This document shows, piece by piece, positions 51,937-61,788 of a DNA stretch of 64,000 bases (position 1 is its first letter; each line of letters begins with the position of its first letter). Below the pieces are notes generated by a model. It was not told where the DNA came from. It searched no databases and was given only the letters and a program-made list of their open reading frames with translations. Source of the stretch: Aeoliella mucimassa (GTDB taxonomy: Bacteria > Planctomycetota > Planctomycetia > Pirellulales > Lacipirellulaceae); NCBI RefSeq assembly GCF_007748035.1, contig NZ_CP036278.1, positions 186,001 to 250,000 of the forward strand, written 5' to 3'. Made by a program: the position numbers and the translations under genes.

Positions 51937-53208
51937 TTAGCCAATAATCTCGCTGACGTCGATCAGATGCAGCTGCCGGCCGCTGCCGGTGTGGGGAGAA
52001 TCGATACAAATCGTGCGACCGTCGCGACTGTAGCGAGGGTGGGTGTCGCAGCGAGATTCCCCGCGGTACTCCGGCGGCAAATAAAACTCGCCGAGCGGCA
52101 CCAATCGGCTCGTCGGAATGTGAAACAGGAACGGCTTTTGATTCCGATTGCCATCGGGATAGGTGTCCGAAAGCATCCACTCGTTGTTCGTGCCAGGCAG
52201 GTAGGTGTTGTGCCCGTTCTGGGTGAGCAGCCCTTCGCCGACCTGCGAGATGTTCGAGGTCTTGTCTTCGAACACGTAGTAGCCAGCCCGACGGCCCGTT
52301 GGGTGCGTCCACATGCAGACGTGCTGAGGATCGCGCCAGATGAAGTGCGAGGTGTTGCCCGAGGGATCGAGCACGTACAGGTCGCTGCCATCGATGTTCG
52401 CGGTAAACATGCGAGTGGTGAAACCGCCATGCGGCTGGCCGGTCTCCGGGTGCCGAGCCCGCCAGCGATGCAGGAAGATGAACCGCTGCGAGTCGGGGCT
52501 CACCAGCAGGTGATTGAAGTAGTGCCAGCGATCGTCGAGCGTGCTGCCTTGGAAGGGGATCTTCGCCACGTCGGCGAGCGACACCAGTAGCGTCGACTCA
52601 CCGGTCGAAAGATCGACTTTGAAGATTCCCTCGTCGGCCGGAGCGAGTTGCTCCGGATGGCGGTCGTCGAGGCCCACGTAACCGTAGCCCGGGCGCATGC
52701 GCTGCAAGCGGGCGAAGTCGAGCGACAGGCCAAACTTGCCATCGGGGCTGATCGTGTAAATCGGGTGGGGCAGGGTGGATTGCTCACCGGTGATCACGTT
52801 CTTGCGGCGGGCGACGTAGCGGTCGGCTTCACGATCGTTCCACAGCACCTCGTGCAGGGTGCCAGGGATCCATTGCAACATGCAACCTTGCTGCCATCCC
52901 CAGGCCTGGCTCTTGCCGAGCTCGATCCAGTGATCCCCCTGCTCGGTGTTGACCATGCCGACCTGAATGGTATCGCCAGCGCGGGGCGAGCGATGCTCGA
53001 AGTCGACCTGGTTCGATAGCACGTATCGATCGGTGGGGTCGAACTGCCATTTGTCGTAGTAGCCAAACCAGTGATGCTTGGGACCTTGCGTGATGGTGCG
53101 AACCGGAGGGAAGTCGCGCGACGCTTCGGCGGCCAGCAGACGCGAGCTACCATACAATCCAGCGAGGCCAGCTGCGGTTTGGGCCAGCATGGTTCGGCGG
53201 TCGATCAT
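51937..53208 (-). CDS. Secreted beta-propeller protein (oligogalacturonate-lyase-like)
   Basis: A 423-aa protein with a Tat-like signal (DRRTMLAQTAAGLAGLYG) followed by TolB/WD-type blades. The sequence HHWFGYYDKWQFDPTDRYVLSNQ and the C-terminal CDTHPRYSRDGRTICIDSPHTG resemble the propeller of oligogalacturonate lyase and related sugar-binding proteins found in planctomycetes. No catalytic metal site can be confirmed. It may bind or cleave a polysaccharide. ATG at 53208 follows GGGAG; the longer frame from 53280 is unlikely. Confidence 0.82.
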   Translation of the reverse strand: MIDRRTMLAQTAAGLAGLYGSSRLLAAEASRDFPPVRTITQGPKHHWFGYYDKWQFDPTDRYVLSNQVDFEHRSPRAGDTIQVGMVNTEQGDHWIELGKSQAWGWQQGCMLQWIPGTLHEVLWNDREADRYVARRKNVITGEQSTLPHPIYTISPDGKFGLSLDFARLQRMRPGYGYVGLDDRHPEQLAPADEGIFKVDLSTGESTLLVSLADVAKIPFQGSTLDDRWHYFNHLLVSPDSQRFIFLHRWRARHPETGQPHGGFTTRMFTANIDGSDLYVLDPSGNTSHFIWRDPQHVCMWTHPTGRRAGYYVFEDKTSNISQVGEGLLTQNGHNTYLPGTNNEWMLSDTYPDGNRNQKPFLFHIPTSRLVPLGEFYLPPEYRGESRCDTHPRYSRDGRTICIDSPHTGSGRQLHLIDVSEIIG

Positions 53209-53300
53209 CGGTGAAGCTCCCGGGGCGTGAAAAGTCGCGTGGCCATCGAAGGCCAGTCTGCTTTGCTCCAGGGTACCCACGCGCTCACTCCGCTCGCAAG

Positions 53301-54548
53301 TTACTCGCTCAGGCTAACCTCTCGGCCTTGCCGCTCCTGCACTGCGACTCCGTCGGCGATTTTGTCGCTGGGATGCAGGATGACTTTGTCGCCGAGTTCG
53401 AGCCCGCTGGTAATTTCGGCCTCGAGCCCGTTCTGATTGCCGACTTCTACGCGTACTTGCTTTGCGTGACCTTCCTCGAGCACGAACACCGCCCATCCAG
53501 TGTCGGGGCGGAACAGCGAACTGGCCGGCACGCGGAGCACGTCGTTGGCTTCGGCTACCACGATGCGAGCTTCCACCCGAAAACCATCGCCGAGGGTTTG
53601 TCGCTCTTCGACCGGATCGGTCAGATCGACCACTACGTTCACACGTTGCTCTTCGACACCAAGCGTCGAGATTTTGGTAAAGCCGCTCGGTTCGACAAGT
53701 CGCACGCGTCCGTTGAGTACTTTGTCGCCACCCCAGTGTTCGAACATCACTGCTGCGCCGGGTTTGATCTTTACCGCGTCGCTCGAGAGCACGTCGATCA
53801 CTACTTCCAGGTCGTGAGGATCGCCAAGCTCCAAGAGCGGCGTGCCGGCGGTCACCACGGCCGAGCTTTCTTGCATCACGCGAAGCACCCGCCCGGTAAT
53901 GGGGGAGCGGATGGTGTGGTTCCAGCCGCCGTTGCCGTTTTCGCTGGTGGGAGCAGCGTTGTCGTCTTCGCGCGGCTGCGACCGTAGCAGCGCCGACTCG
54001 GCTTGTTGCAGCTCGAACTGAGCGATCGACTTGGCGAACTTCGCGCTCCGCAGCCCTTCGCTCGCGGTGCGGAAGCGGGCTTCGGCGTCGTCTAGCTCGT
54101 TGGCCGAGATCACCTCGGCGGTCGCTCGGGCGCGGGCCAGTTGCGTTTCGGCGTTGCTCAACTCGATGCGGGCCTGCTCGAGAAGCGGCTCGCTGCGATC
54201 GAGTGCCGCCTGGGCTGCGCTCACGCGGGCTTCGGCCTGGGCGATGGTTCGGGCGTCGAGCAGTTCGGGGTCGCGGGGCTCGATGGTCGCCAGCAACGTC
54301 TCGCCAGCTTGCACGGGATCGCCAGGGTCGAGGTCGATACGCAACAACCGCCCCATCAGCGGCGACGACACTACATACTTTTCGCGAATGCGGGTCTTGC
54401 CATCTTCGTCCACCGTCACGAGCACGGTGCCCTTATCGAGCTTGGCCACGTCCACTTTCACCGGCTCAGGTACAAACAAGCTATAGCCAATCACTCCAAC
54501 CAGGGCGACCGCGATCAAAATCAAGAACCAGGTGAGCCAACTTTTCAT
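53301..54548 (-). CDS. HlyD/MacA-type periplasmic adaptor protein
   Basis: A 415-aa membrane fusion protein. An N-terminal membrane anchor (MKSWLTWFLILIAVALVGVIGY) is followed by a lipoyl half-domain, a long alpha-hairpin (about residues 100-215, Ala/Glu-rich), the second lipoyl half (ITGRVLRVMQESSAVVTAGT) and beta-barrel domains. Such adaptors link an inner-membrane ABC or RND pump to the outer envelope. The large permease at 55144-57513 is the likely partner, with one unknown gene between. ATG at 54548 has no obvious ribosome site. Confidence 0.88.
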   Translation of the reverse strand: MKSWLTWFLILIAVALVGVIGYSLFVPEPVKVDVAKLDKGTVLVTVDEDGKTRIREKYVVSSPLMGRLLRIDLDPGDPVQAGETLLATIEPRDPELLDARTIAQAEARVSAAQAALDRSEPLLEQARIELSNAETQLARARATAEVISANELDDAEARFRTASEGLRSAKFAKSIAQFELQQAESALLRSQPREDDNAAPTSENGNGGWNHTIRSPITGRVLRVMQESSAVVTAGTPLLELGDPHDLEVVIDVLSSDAVKIKPGAAVMFEHWGGDKVLNGRVRLVEPSGFTKISTLGVEEQRVNVVVDLTDPVEERQTLGDGFRVEARIVVAEANDVLRVPASSLFRPDTGWAVFVLEEGHAKQVRVEVGNQNGLEAEITSGLELGDKVILHPSDKIADGVAVQERQGREVSLSE

Positions 54549-54607
54549 CGTGCGAAGGGGGTAGAGTAATCGTTGCGATAGGATGGGGGATTTGCTGAAC
54601 TGCAGCA

Positions 54608-55102
54608 CTAAGCGGCTTCCACTACGCGCTCGATAACATCAAGCGTGCTTTCCTCTAGCGGGCCGGTCTGCAGATAGCGTTGTCGTGTGATGGCGGTCTT
54701 CAGGTACTTCTTGGCGTCGATATCGATCTTGCCTTCGTCGAGCAGCTGCCCCAAGCCAGTTGCAATCATCGTGGTGTCCAAGGTGATCAGGTCGTAACTG
54801 TCCGCGAGTAAGGCACCTTCAGGATTAGCAAGATCTTTTGCTATTTGTTCTGGCGTGGTCAGCGAGTCGTTGTAAGCGGCAAGTTGTCCCATGAGTATCC
54901 AGTCGAAACACTCGGTGAGTGGTGCGGTGGGATGTTCGTTTCTCCAACGTCGCCATTCATAGTAGGCGTCGAATCCTTCGTCGCTCCCAAAAGGATTGCC
55001 CTCGTCGGCACAATCCCAGAAGAGATTGTCCGTCATTAGTTCCCGCGCACGCGGGTGGGCAAGCTCTGGTTCGTTGAATGGATCGTGTTCTTCGTCACAC
55101 AT
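54608..55102 (-). CDS. Hypothetical acidic protein
   Basis: A 164-aa, acidic, soluble protein of no known family. It has a Glu/Asp-rich N-terminus (MCDEEHDPFNEPE), a Trp-rich middle (YYEWRRWRNEH), and a helical C-terminus. It sits 41 bp after the permease gene and 59 bp before the adaptor start, so it is probably in the same operon. A cytoplasmic accessory role is possible but unproven. Confidence 0.65.
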   Translation of the reverse strand: MCDEEHDPFNEPELAHPRARELMTDNLFWDCADEGNPFGSDEGFDAYYEWRRWRNEHPTAPLTECFDWILMGQLAAYNDSLTTPEQIAKDLANPEGALLADSYDLITLDTTMIATGLGQLLDEGKIDIDAKKYLKTAITRQRYLQTGPLEESTLDVIERVVEAA

Positions 55103-55143
55103 CGTGGTTGTACCTCACGGCGTAAGTTCGTGTTGCAACTATC

Positions 55144-57513
55144 CTACTCTTTCGACTTCAGCACCGCGATGAGGTCTAAGTGATCAAGTTTCGAGCGAAC
55201 CAGCAGCGACGACGCCAGCGAAGCGGTAAGCACTACCGAAACCGCCAAGGCGTAGGTGGATCGTTCGATGATAAAGGGAAACCGAAACGCTTCTTCGTCG
55301 GCCAGGAAGGTCGACAGGAAGTAAGCAAAGCACCAGCCGAGCCCCATGCCGAGCGGCAGCGCCAGCACGGTGATTGTGCCTAGCTCGCCGAGCAGGATGG
55401 CCGAAATCTCCTGGCGGGTGAAACCGATAACGCGAAGCGTTGCCAGTTCGCGACTACGCTCCGAGAGCGTGATGCGAGCGCCGTTGTACACGACGCCGAG
55501 CGCGATAATCACGGCAAACGTCAGGTTAATGGTTTTCATCGTGCCGAGGTTCTTCGACACCGTGTCTTGAAAACTGTTGAGCGAATGCTGCTTCACGTTC
55601 ACGGCCGCCACTTGCGGGGTGTGCTTCAGTTCGTTGTAAACGTTCTCGGCTTGGTTGGGATCCACACGCAGATAAGCGCCTGTCGCCCGCGGGCCTTCGC
55701 GCATCAGGCGATTAAGTTCGGTCAGGTTCATGTAGACGTTCAGCCCCGCCAGGTCGTCGAGTATCGTGACGATCGGCAACCGAATCGTGGGGCGTTTGCC
55801 TTCGAGGGTTTCGATGGTCAGGTAGTCGCCGACCTCGGCTTCGAGCATCGTGGCTAGCTTCTTCGACACGATCAGCCCCGACGGCGGTGGCTGCCAGCTT
55901 TCCAGATGGCGGTCGATAAGTTGCAGCAGCGACACATCGGTCGGCAGCGAACGGATCGCCGTGCGGCGGTACCGCGAGCCGTTGCGTACCCGCGCGGGGA
56001 TGGTCCGCATCGGCTCTGCTTGCATCACTCCTGGGATGTTGGCCAACTCGTACGAAAGGTCGGTCGATAGCGGTTCGACCGTGGTCACTTGCACGTCGAA
56101 CAACTGCATGCGGAAGTACTGCGAGTCGATCACAAAGTCGATGCTGTCCTGAATGTACTGCCCTACGACGATGATGGCGACCGACAAACTGATGGCAAAG
56201 ATCGAGATCGACGTTTTGATCTTCTGACGCTCGAGCTGACGCACCACCATGCGGGCGACGTTCGGCAGGTGGTGGCCGATGCCGAGCCGCTCGAAGAACG
56301 TCGGTTTGAAGTTGGCCGGCGGCTCAGGCCTCATCGCTTCGGCCGGCGGAATGCGAACCGCTCGCCAGATGGCCCCCGCAGCACCTCCGCAAGCAGCGGT
56401 CGAGGCCACCGTGACTGCCAGGGCGACGATGCTCCAGCGGACGCTCACGAAGATCTCGGGGTACTGATATACCCGCGCGAGCAGCTCGGTGACGATGCCA
56501 GCCAGAAAGGTGCCGCCGATTGTGCCGACCACCGAGCCGACGCAGGTGATCAGCAGCACCAGCTTCATGTAGTGCCAGGCGATGTCGAGGTTGGTGTAGC
56601 CAAACGCCTTGAGGGCGGCAATCTGTTCGCGCTGCAGGCTCAGCATGCGGGTGAGCACCACGTTGAATAGAAACGCGGCGACCCCCAGGAAGATGCTCGG
56701 CGCAATCAGCCCGGTGGTCTTCAGCCCGTTGATGTCCCCTTCGAGAATCATGTGCGAGATCTGATCCTTGCGCCCGTACGCGCCGCTGCCCCCGTAGGGG
56801 TCGAGCAGTTCGTCGGTGCGAAAAATTACCTCGTCGACATTCGTGCCATGCAGCAGCTCAAACGAAACATCGTTGAATGCCCCTTCCATGTTGAACGCTT
56901 GCGACAGGGCTTCGTGATTCATCCAGAGCACGCCAAAGTGTTTGGCGTCGGGCACCAGATCGCCTGGTTTGATCTGAAACACGTACTCCGGCGACAGCAC
57001 CACGCCGACCACTTGCAGTTTCTTGAGCCGGCCATTGATCACGGCCGAAATCTCGGAGCCCACCTGCAACTGGTTCGCGTCGGCAAACTTCTCGCTCGCC
57101 AGCACTTCGTCGTCCGCGCCCGGAGTGAGCCATCGGCCGCGCCGGAGGTATAGCTTATTGAGCAACGGCTTGCGCGTGTCGGGCACGCTGATCAGTCGCC
57201 CGACCACCGGTTCGTTCACGTTCTCGAGGTCGAGGTTCACCCCTTCGACGATGCGGGTCTCGAGCCGCGCGACGCCGGGGATCTCGGCCAGGCGGCCTTT
57301 GAGCGAGTCGGGCGCGCGCTTCACGCTGGCAAACACTTCGGCGAAGCTCGAGCGTTCGTAGAATGCCGAGCGGGTCGATTCGAGCGAGCGAAGCGTGTTC
57401 TGCGAATTCACAAAGGTCGCCACGCCGGAGGCAATCACCAACGAAATGGCAATGGCCTGCCCCCACAGCGAGCGAAGGTCGCGAAGCAACTTGCGGTCGA
57501 GGGAACTTAGCAT
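55144..57513 (-). CDS. Large FtsX-type ABC permease (two FtsX domains)
   Basis: A 789-aa permease with two tandem FtsX/MacB-like units. Each has a periplasmic domain and a three-helix bundle; the motifs LQREQIAALKAFGYTNLDIAWHYMKL and LSERSRELATLRVIGFTRQEISAILLGE mark the two cytoplasmic coupling loops. An N-terminal helix follows LLRDLRSLWGQAIAISLVIASG. Such permeases, with a HlyD adaptor, resemble DevC/LolC-like exporters. No ATPase gene is present within the operon, so it must be supplied elsewhere. The start is ATG at 57513. Confidence 0.9.
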   Translation of the reverse strand: MLSSLDRKLLRDLRSLWGQAIAISLVIASGVATFVNSQNTLRSLESTRSAFYERSSFAEVFASVKRAPDSLKGRLAEIPGVARLETRIVEGVNLDLENVNEPVVGRLISVPDTRKPLLNKLYLRRGRWLTPGADDEVLASEKFADANQLQVGSEISAVINGRLKKLQVVGVVLSPEYVFQIKPGDLVPDAKHFGVLWMNHEALSQAFNMEGAFNDVSFELLHGTNVDEVIFRTDELLDPYGGSGAYGRKDQISHMILEGDINGLKTTGLIAPSIFLGVAAFLFNVVLTRMLSLQREQIAALKAFGYTNLDIAWHYMKLVLLITCVGSVVGTIGGTFLAGIVTELLARVYQYPEIFVSVRWSIVALAVTVASTAACGGAAGAIWRAVRIPPAEAMRPEPPANFKPTFFERLGIGHHLPNVARMVVRQLERQKIKTSISIFAISLSVAIIVVGQYIQDSIDFVIDSQYFRMQLFDVQVTTVEPLSTDLSYELANIPGVMQAEPMRTIPARVRNGSRYRRTAIRSLPTDVSLLQLIDRHLESWQPPPSGLIVSKKLATMLEAEVGDYLTIETLEGKRPTIRLPIVTILDDLAGLNVYMNLTELNRLMREGPRATGAYLRVDPNQAENVYNELKHTPQVAAVNVKQHSLNSFQDTVSKNLGTMKTINLTFAVIIALGVVYNGARITLSERSRELATLRVIGFTRQEISAILLGELGTITVLALPLGMGLGWCFAYFLSTFLADEEAFRFPFIIERSTYALAVSVVLTASLASSLLVRSKLDHLDLIAVLKSKE

Positions 57514-58221
57514 CGCGACAGGAGCGGGTAAAAGGGGCTCGGGGGCAGGGGCCTTTCGAGCGTTATCAAAGTTACTATTCCAGTGAGTTGTTGGTCAGCC
57601 GCGGGACAGTCCGCCGCCACTACAGAACATGGAGGTGCAACTTGCATTAGTCTACCCGAGTTCGTCGTGGCCGACGAGTTCGGTGCTGGAGGATGTCGTA
57701 GAGCGCAACTTTTTTGCGACGAAGTCCAACCTACAGGTCATTTAAGACATGTTGCTCCGAAACCGTCGGCGGTTGTTCGCAGGCGTTGTCGCCGGGGGAA
57801 GAAATCCCCACGAACCTCCGCGATTTCGCTGGGAAATGGCCACCTAATGTGTTAGTGTACAGGTGTTGACTTTGGTGGTGTGGCGATGGCCATTGCGACC
57901 CACTACCGTAATAAAAATGGAGACCGATCGGACGCTAGCAAGCAGAACTCGTTGAATCTTAACAATCAGTACAACCGCTGCCACCGCCGGGGGGCCTGTC
58001 GGCTTTTCAGTCGATGGGGAGAGGGCTACTCGCCAGGGCAGCGGTCAATGGCGCTGCCAGCGACTCGGTGAGCGCGAGTTTTTTCGGCAATACTCTCCCG
58101 ACCTCGACGAATACGCAGTCACACGCAGCTTCTTCGGCAAAGCGGAAGCTACGCTACGGTAGCAATTTCCGCAAATCAGCCTTGGTTGTTGTGCGAATCA
58201 CCTTCTTCATGGATCGCTACG
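57514..58221. other. Divergent intergenic region
   Basis: About 700 bp between the divergently transcribed permease and SPFH genes. No supported gene; the ORFs here are short and lack ribosome sites. It carries copy B of the interspersed motif (57822-57865). Promoters for both sides should lie here but none was clear. Confidence 0.5.
57822..57865 (+). repeat. Interspersed motif, copy B
   Basis: ATTTCGCTGGGAAATGGCCA followed by CCTAATGTGTTAGTGTACAG and GTG. It aligns over its whole length with copies A and C. Internal CACCT/AGGTG can pair. Confidence 0.6.
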
Positions 58222-59982
58222 ATGGACGATAACGACAAAGACGTGATCATTATGGACTCCGACAACGACGGCCCGACCAATACCCTGCTCAAGAAACTAG
58301 TGAAGCTTGGCCCGATTGCGATCGTGCTGTTTCTGATGTTCCTGATGGGCTTTGCCTGGTTCGTGTATACGAACTGTCGGATCAACGTGCCTGCGCGGCA
58401 CATCGCGGTGCTTACCCGCAAGACCGGCATCAACATGGAGAACTCGCAGGAAGTGGCCGCCGATGCGGACCACAAGGGACTGCAGATGCAGGTGCTCTCC
58501 GAAGGGCGGTACTTCAAGAACCCTTATACCTGGGACTGGAAAGTCTACCCCATGGTCGAGATCCCCGCCGACAAGATGGGCGTGCGGGTGCGGCTGTATG
58601 GCGACGACCTTCCTTACGGGCACTTCATTGCGTTCGACAAGAATCAAAAGGGCATTATTAAAGAGGTGCTGAAACCAGGTCGGTATGCCCTCAATGCGAT
58701 GGTGATCGATCGGGTGACCAAGCAAGAAGTCGGCGGCAACCGCCGGCATCGTAGCGACTTTGTCGAGGTAATCGAGCTGTGGGACCCCAAGGTGATTCCC
58801 GCTGGTTACAAAGGCATTGTCACCAACCTGGCTGGCCCGATGCCGGAGGATCCCAACGAACTGCTCGTGGAGGAAGGCTTCCGCGGGCCGCAAGAGAAAA
58901 CGCTCGACCCGCAGACCTATTATCTGAATCCCTATCTCTATCGCATCAACTCCATCGACACCCGCTCGCAGCGGTTTAACCTGTCGATCGGCATGGACAT
59001 GACCTTTCCCTCGAAGGATGGTTTTCCCATTTCGCTCGACGGCATTATCGAGTTTCGCGTGGTGCCCGAAACCGCCGCCGAGACTTACGTTACTTACAAC
59101 GACGTGACCAACGACGAAGATGGAGCCAGCGACATTTCGCAGGAAATCATCAACAAGGTCATCATGCCCAACGCTCGGGCGTTCTGCCGGTTGCGTGGTT
59201 CGAATACCTCGGCTCGCGAGTTGATCGGCGGCGAAACCCGTACCGCTTTCCAGGCAGAGTTCCAGAACGCGATCACCAAAACCTGCAAGGAGCAAGGCAT
59301 CGAGATCGTGCAGGCGTTGATCACCAAGATTAAACCGCCGCAAGCGATTGCCGAGCCGCTTCGCGACCGCGAAGTCAGCGCGCAGCAGCTAAAGCAGTAC
59401 ACGCAGCAGATTCTTCAACAACAGCAGGAAGCAAAGCTTGCGACCGAAAAAGCGTTGATCGAACAACGACGCGAAGTGATTGGTGCCGATCGCGAAGTAG
59501 TGGAAGTCGTGACCCTCGCCAAGGAAGAACAGCAAGTCGCCCTCGAAGCGGCCAATCGCGATAAGGCGGTCGCCGAGCAAAAGCTCGAAGCGGCCAAGGA
59601 CGAAGCCGAAGCCTTGCTGGCCCGGGCCACCGCCAAGGCGGCCGTGATCGGGTACGAGAACGAAGCCGACGCCGCGGGTTGGCGGAAGGCGGTCGAGGCC
59701 CTCGGCAACAATGGCGACGCCTACGCTCGTTACGTGTTGTACCAGAAGCTCGCTCCCGGTTATCGCAACATCATGGCCAACACGGCCGACTCGCCGCTGA
59801 TGGACATCTTTCAATCGTTCGGCAGCAGCGCGGTAGCGGCTCCTCCCGCAGCAAACCAACCCGTCGCACCAAGTCCTGAAGTGGAGCAAGCTCCGCCAGC
59901 CGTGATGCCGGTCGAGGAATCTTCTGCCGCAGTAGACGAAGTTCCCGCCGAAGCAGAAACGCCTGTACCGGCGGCTGAGTAG
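58222..59982 (+). CDS. SPFH-domain (prohibitin/flotillin-like) protein 1
   Basis: A 586-aa protein with an acidic N-terminus, one membrane helix (about residues 33-57), an extended SPFH/band-7 region to about 375, and an Ala/Glu-rich coiled coil to about 480. A Pro/Ala/Glu-rich low-complexity tail ends it (about 535-586). Family-type sequence includes LDGIIEFRVVPETAAETYVTYN and VQALITKIKPPQAIAEPLRDRE. Such proteins form ring-like membrane scaffolds. ATG at 58222 (MDDNDKDV) is preferred to the upstream frame. It is followed 60 bp later by a second SPFH gene. Confidence 0.88.
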   Translation: MDDNDKDVIIMDSDNDGPTNTLLKKLVKLGPIAIVLFLMFLMGFAWFVYTNCRINVPARHIAVLTRKTGINMENSQEVAADADHKGLQMQVLSEGRYFKNPYTWDWKVYPMVEIPADKMGVRVRLYGDDLPYGHFIAFDKNQKGIIKEVLKPGRYALNAMVIDRVTKQEVGGNRRHRSDFVEVIELWDPKVIPAGYKGIVTNLAGPMPEDPNELLVEEGFRGPQEKTLDPQTYYLNPYLYRINSIDTRSQRFNLSIGMDMTFPSKDGFPISLDGIIEFRVVPETAAETYVTYNDVTNDEDGASDISQEIINKVIMPNARAFCRLRGSNTSARELIGGETRTAFQAEFQNAITKTCKEQGIEIVQALITKIKPPQAIAEPLRDREVSAQQLKQYTQQILQQQQEAKLATEKALIEQRREVIGADREVVEVVTLAKEEQQVALEAANRDKAVAEQKLEAAKDEAEALLARATAKAAVIGYENEADAAGWRKAVEALGNNGDAYARYVLYQKLAPGYRNIMANTADSPLMDIFQSFGSSAVAAPPAANQPVAPSPEVEQAPPAVMPVEESSAAVDEVPAEAETPVPAAE

Positions 59983-60042
59983 CGCGACGCATCCAATCAC
60001 TAAAGCACACTATCTACTCGTTCCCCGAGCGAGGTCAAACAA

Positions 60043-61671
60043 ATGAATCGACTTTTATCTGCCTTAGCTGTTTTTCTGGTTCTGCTATCGCTCACCGCGT
60101 GGTTTATCGTGGAGTGGGGCGTGAACCGGGTGTATGTGGAGGATGGCCAAAGCCTGCGACTCCGCTACAAGGGGGCCATCCTGTTTGGTAAGAACGAACG
60201 CGCGAAACCAGGCCATTGGGCCGAAGAAGGGCAGGTCGGCGTGCTCGCGAAACTTCGCGGGCCTGGCCGTCACTTCTATTGCCCGGTCTGGTGGGAACGC
60301 GAAGTGATCGACGACGTGGTGATTCTCCCCGGCGAAGTCGGTGTAGTAACTTGCAAGCTCGGCGACGACCTGCCTGATGGCGAGTTTCTCGTCGACGGCG
60401 ACATCGGCGCTACCAAGTTCAAAGGCATCCTCCGCAAAGTGCTGCACCCTGGGCGGTATCGCATTAACGACTACGGTTACGAAGTAACAAAGGTCAAGCT
60501 GCAGGAGTTCACCTCGGGCAATAGCGAGAAGAAGGCAGGCTGGGTTGAGATTCCCACTGGCTACGTCGGCGTCGTTACCAACCTAGCCAGCAACAAGCTG
60601 ACCGGCGCCAAGGCCGGCATCGCCAAGGAAGTGCTGCCGCCCGGCATCTACCTGATTAACGGTCGCGAGCAAAACATCGACATCGTCGAAGTCGGCTACC
60701 GCTACAACTCGATTCAGGTGGAAGTGAAGCGCGACGCGCAAGGCAACGAAGTGGTCGACGAAAACGGCGAGCGAGTCATCGCCGACGAAGACAGCGGCAT
60801 TCAATTTCCCTCGAGCGACGGTTTCTCGATGCATCTCGACTTTACCGCGATCTGGGGTCTGATGCCCGATCAGGCACCGCATGCGATTCGCACCATCGGC
60901 AACGTGAAAGCGATTGAAGAGAAAATCGTGCTGCCGCAGATCGAGTCGATCCTTCGCAATCGTGGTTCCGAGTATAAAGCGGTCGAGCTGCTGGTTGGCG
61001 ACGATCGCGAGAAGTACCAGGAGGAGAGCCTCGCGGAGTTCCATCGTGTGCTCGACGCCAAGCAAATCACTTTGCTGTACGGTCTGGTTCGCCACGTTTA
61101 CATTCCCGAACAGGTTCGCAAGCCGATCCAAATGTCGTTCATTGCCGACGAACTCACCCTGACCCGCGAGCAAGAGCAACTGACTGCGAAGGAAGAAGCG
61201 AAGCTTCGCGAATCGGAAGAGCAGGTGTCGCTCGCCAGCCGCACCGTGGAAGTCGATACCAAGAAGCAAGTCGCTGGCCGCAATGCCGAGGGGGATCGCG
61301 AAGCCGAAACGATTCGCGCCGAGACGATTCGTAAGATCGCGGCCATCGAAAAGGAAACTGCGGCCCTCGAAGCCGAGGCCGAACGCGTGCTCGGCGAAGC
61401 CGAGAACCAAGGCAAGAAGCTGGTAGAAGAAGCCACGTCGGATCGCTTCCGCCTGGCCGTCGAGGCGTTCGGCTCGCCCGAAGCCTATAACAACTGGGTC
61501 TTCGCTTCCGGCCTGCCCGACGACGTGAAGCTGCAGTTGCTGTACGCCGGTCCTGGCACGCTGTGGACCGACATGAGCAAAAGCGACGGCGGCTTCGGAG
61601 TCCGCGCGATGCTGCCGATCGACAACACCGCGCCGGCACCCACCAAGAAGCCGGCGAGCCCGAAGAAGTAG
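60043..61671 (+). CDS. SPFH-domain protein 2
   Basis: A 542-aa protein of the same architecture: N-terminal membrane helix (about residues 5-25), SPFH region to about 360, charged coiled coil (about 365-475) and a short Pro/Lys-rich tail. Shared elements with the preceding gene include the LPGEVGVVTCKLGDDLPDGE and GYVGVVTNLASNKL type segments. The two probably form a hetero-oligomeric membrane ring, as with bacterial HflK/HflC pairs, though they are not close to HflKC. Spacing of 60 bp supports one operon. Confidence 0.88.
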   Translation: MNRLLSALAVFLVLLSLTAWFIVEWGVNRVYVEDGQSLRLRYKGAILFGKNERAKPGHWAEEGQVGVLAKLRGPGRHFYCPVWWEREVIDDVVILPGEVGVVTCKLGDDLPDGEFLVDGDIGATKFKGILRKVLHPGRYRINDYGYEVTKVKLQEFTSGNSEKKAGWVEIPTGYVGVVTNLASNKLTGAKAGIAKEVLPPGIYLINGREQNIDIVEVGYRYNSIQVEVKRDAQGNEVVDENGERVIADEDSGIQFPSSDGFSMHLDFTAIWGLMPDQAPHAIRTIGNVKAIEEKIVLPQIESILRNRGSEYKAVELLVGDDREKYQEESLAEFHRVLDAKQITLLYGLVRHVYIPEQVRKPIQMSFIADELTLTREQEQLTAKEEAKLRESEEQVSLASRTVEVDTKKQVAGRNAEGDREAETIRAETIRKIAAIEKETAALEAEAERVLGEAENQGKKLVEEATSDRFRLAVEAFGSPEAYNNWVFASGLPDDVKLQLLYAGPGTLWTDMSKSDGGFGVRAMLPIDNTAPAPTKKPASPKK

Positions 61672-61696
61672 CTCGCTGGAAAGCCGGCCAACTCGA

Positions 61697-61751
61697 ACCC
61701 AATAGTCGCAGTGCTCTCCCCCCATGAGTTGGGGAGGGCAGTGCGGCTTTC
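61697..61751 (+). terminator. Possible terminator after the SPFH pair
   Basis: CTCCCC and GGGGAG pair around CCATGAGTT (about 61712-61736), extended by imperfect GCAGTG/CGGC flanks, then CTTTCTCATTT. The U-run is broken, so the call is tentative. Confidence 0.35.
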
Positions 61752-61788
61752 TCATTTAGCTGCCCCGCTTTCCCCTCAAAGCCGGCGG

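Noticed and set aside
54608-54610. HlyD adaptor starting at 54608
   Set aside because: That start overlaps the upstream stop codon and gives a non-signal extension; ATG at 54548 begins directly at the membrane anchor.
57583-58232. Short ORFs in the permease-SPFH spacer
   Set aside because: No ribosome site, no family resemblance, and they overlap one another and the interspersed motif.
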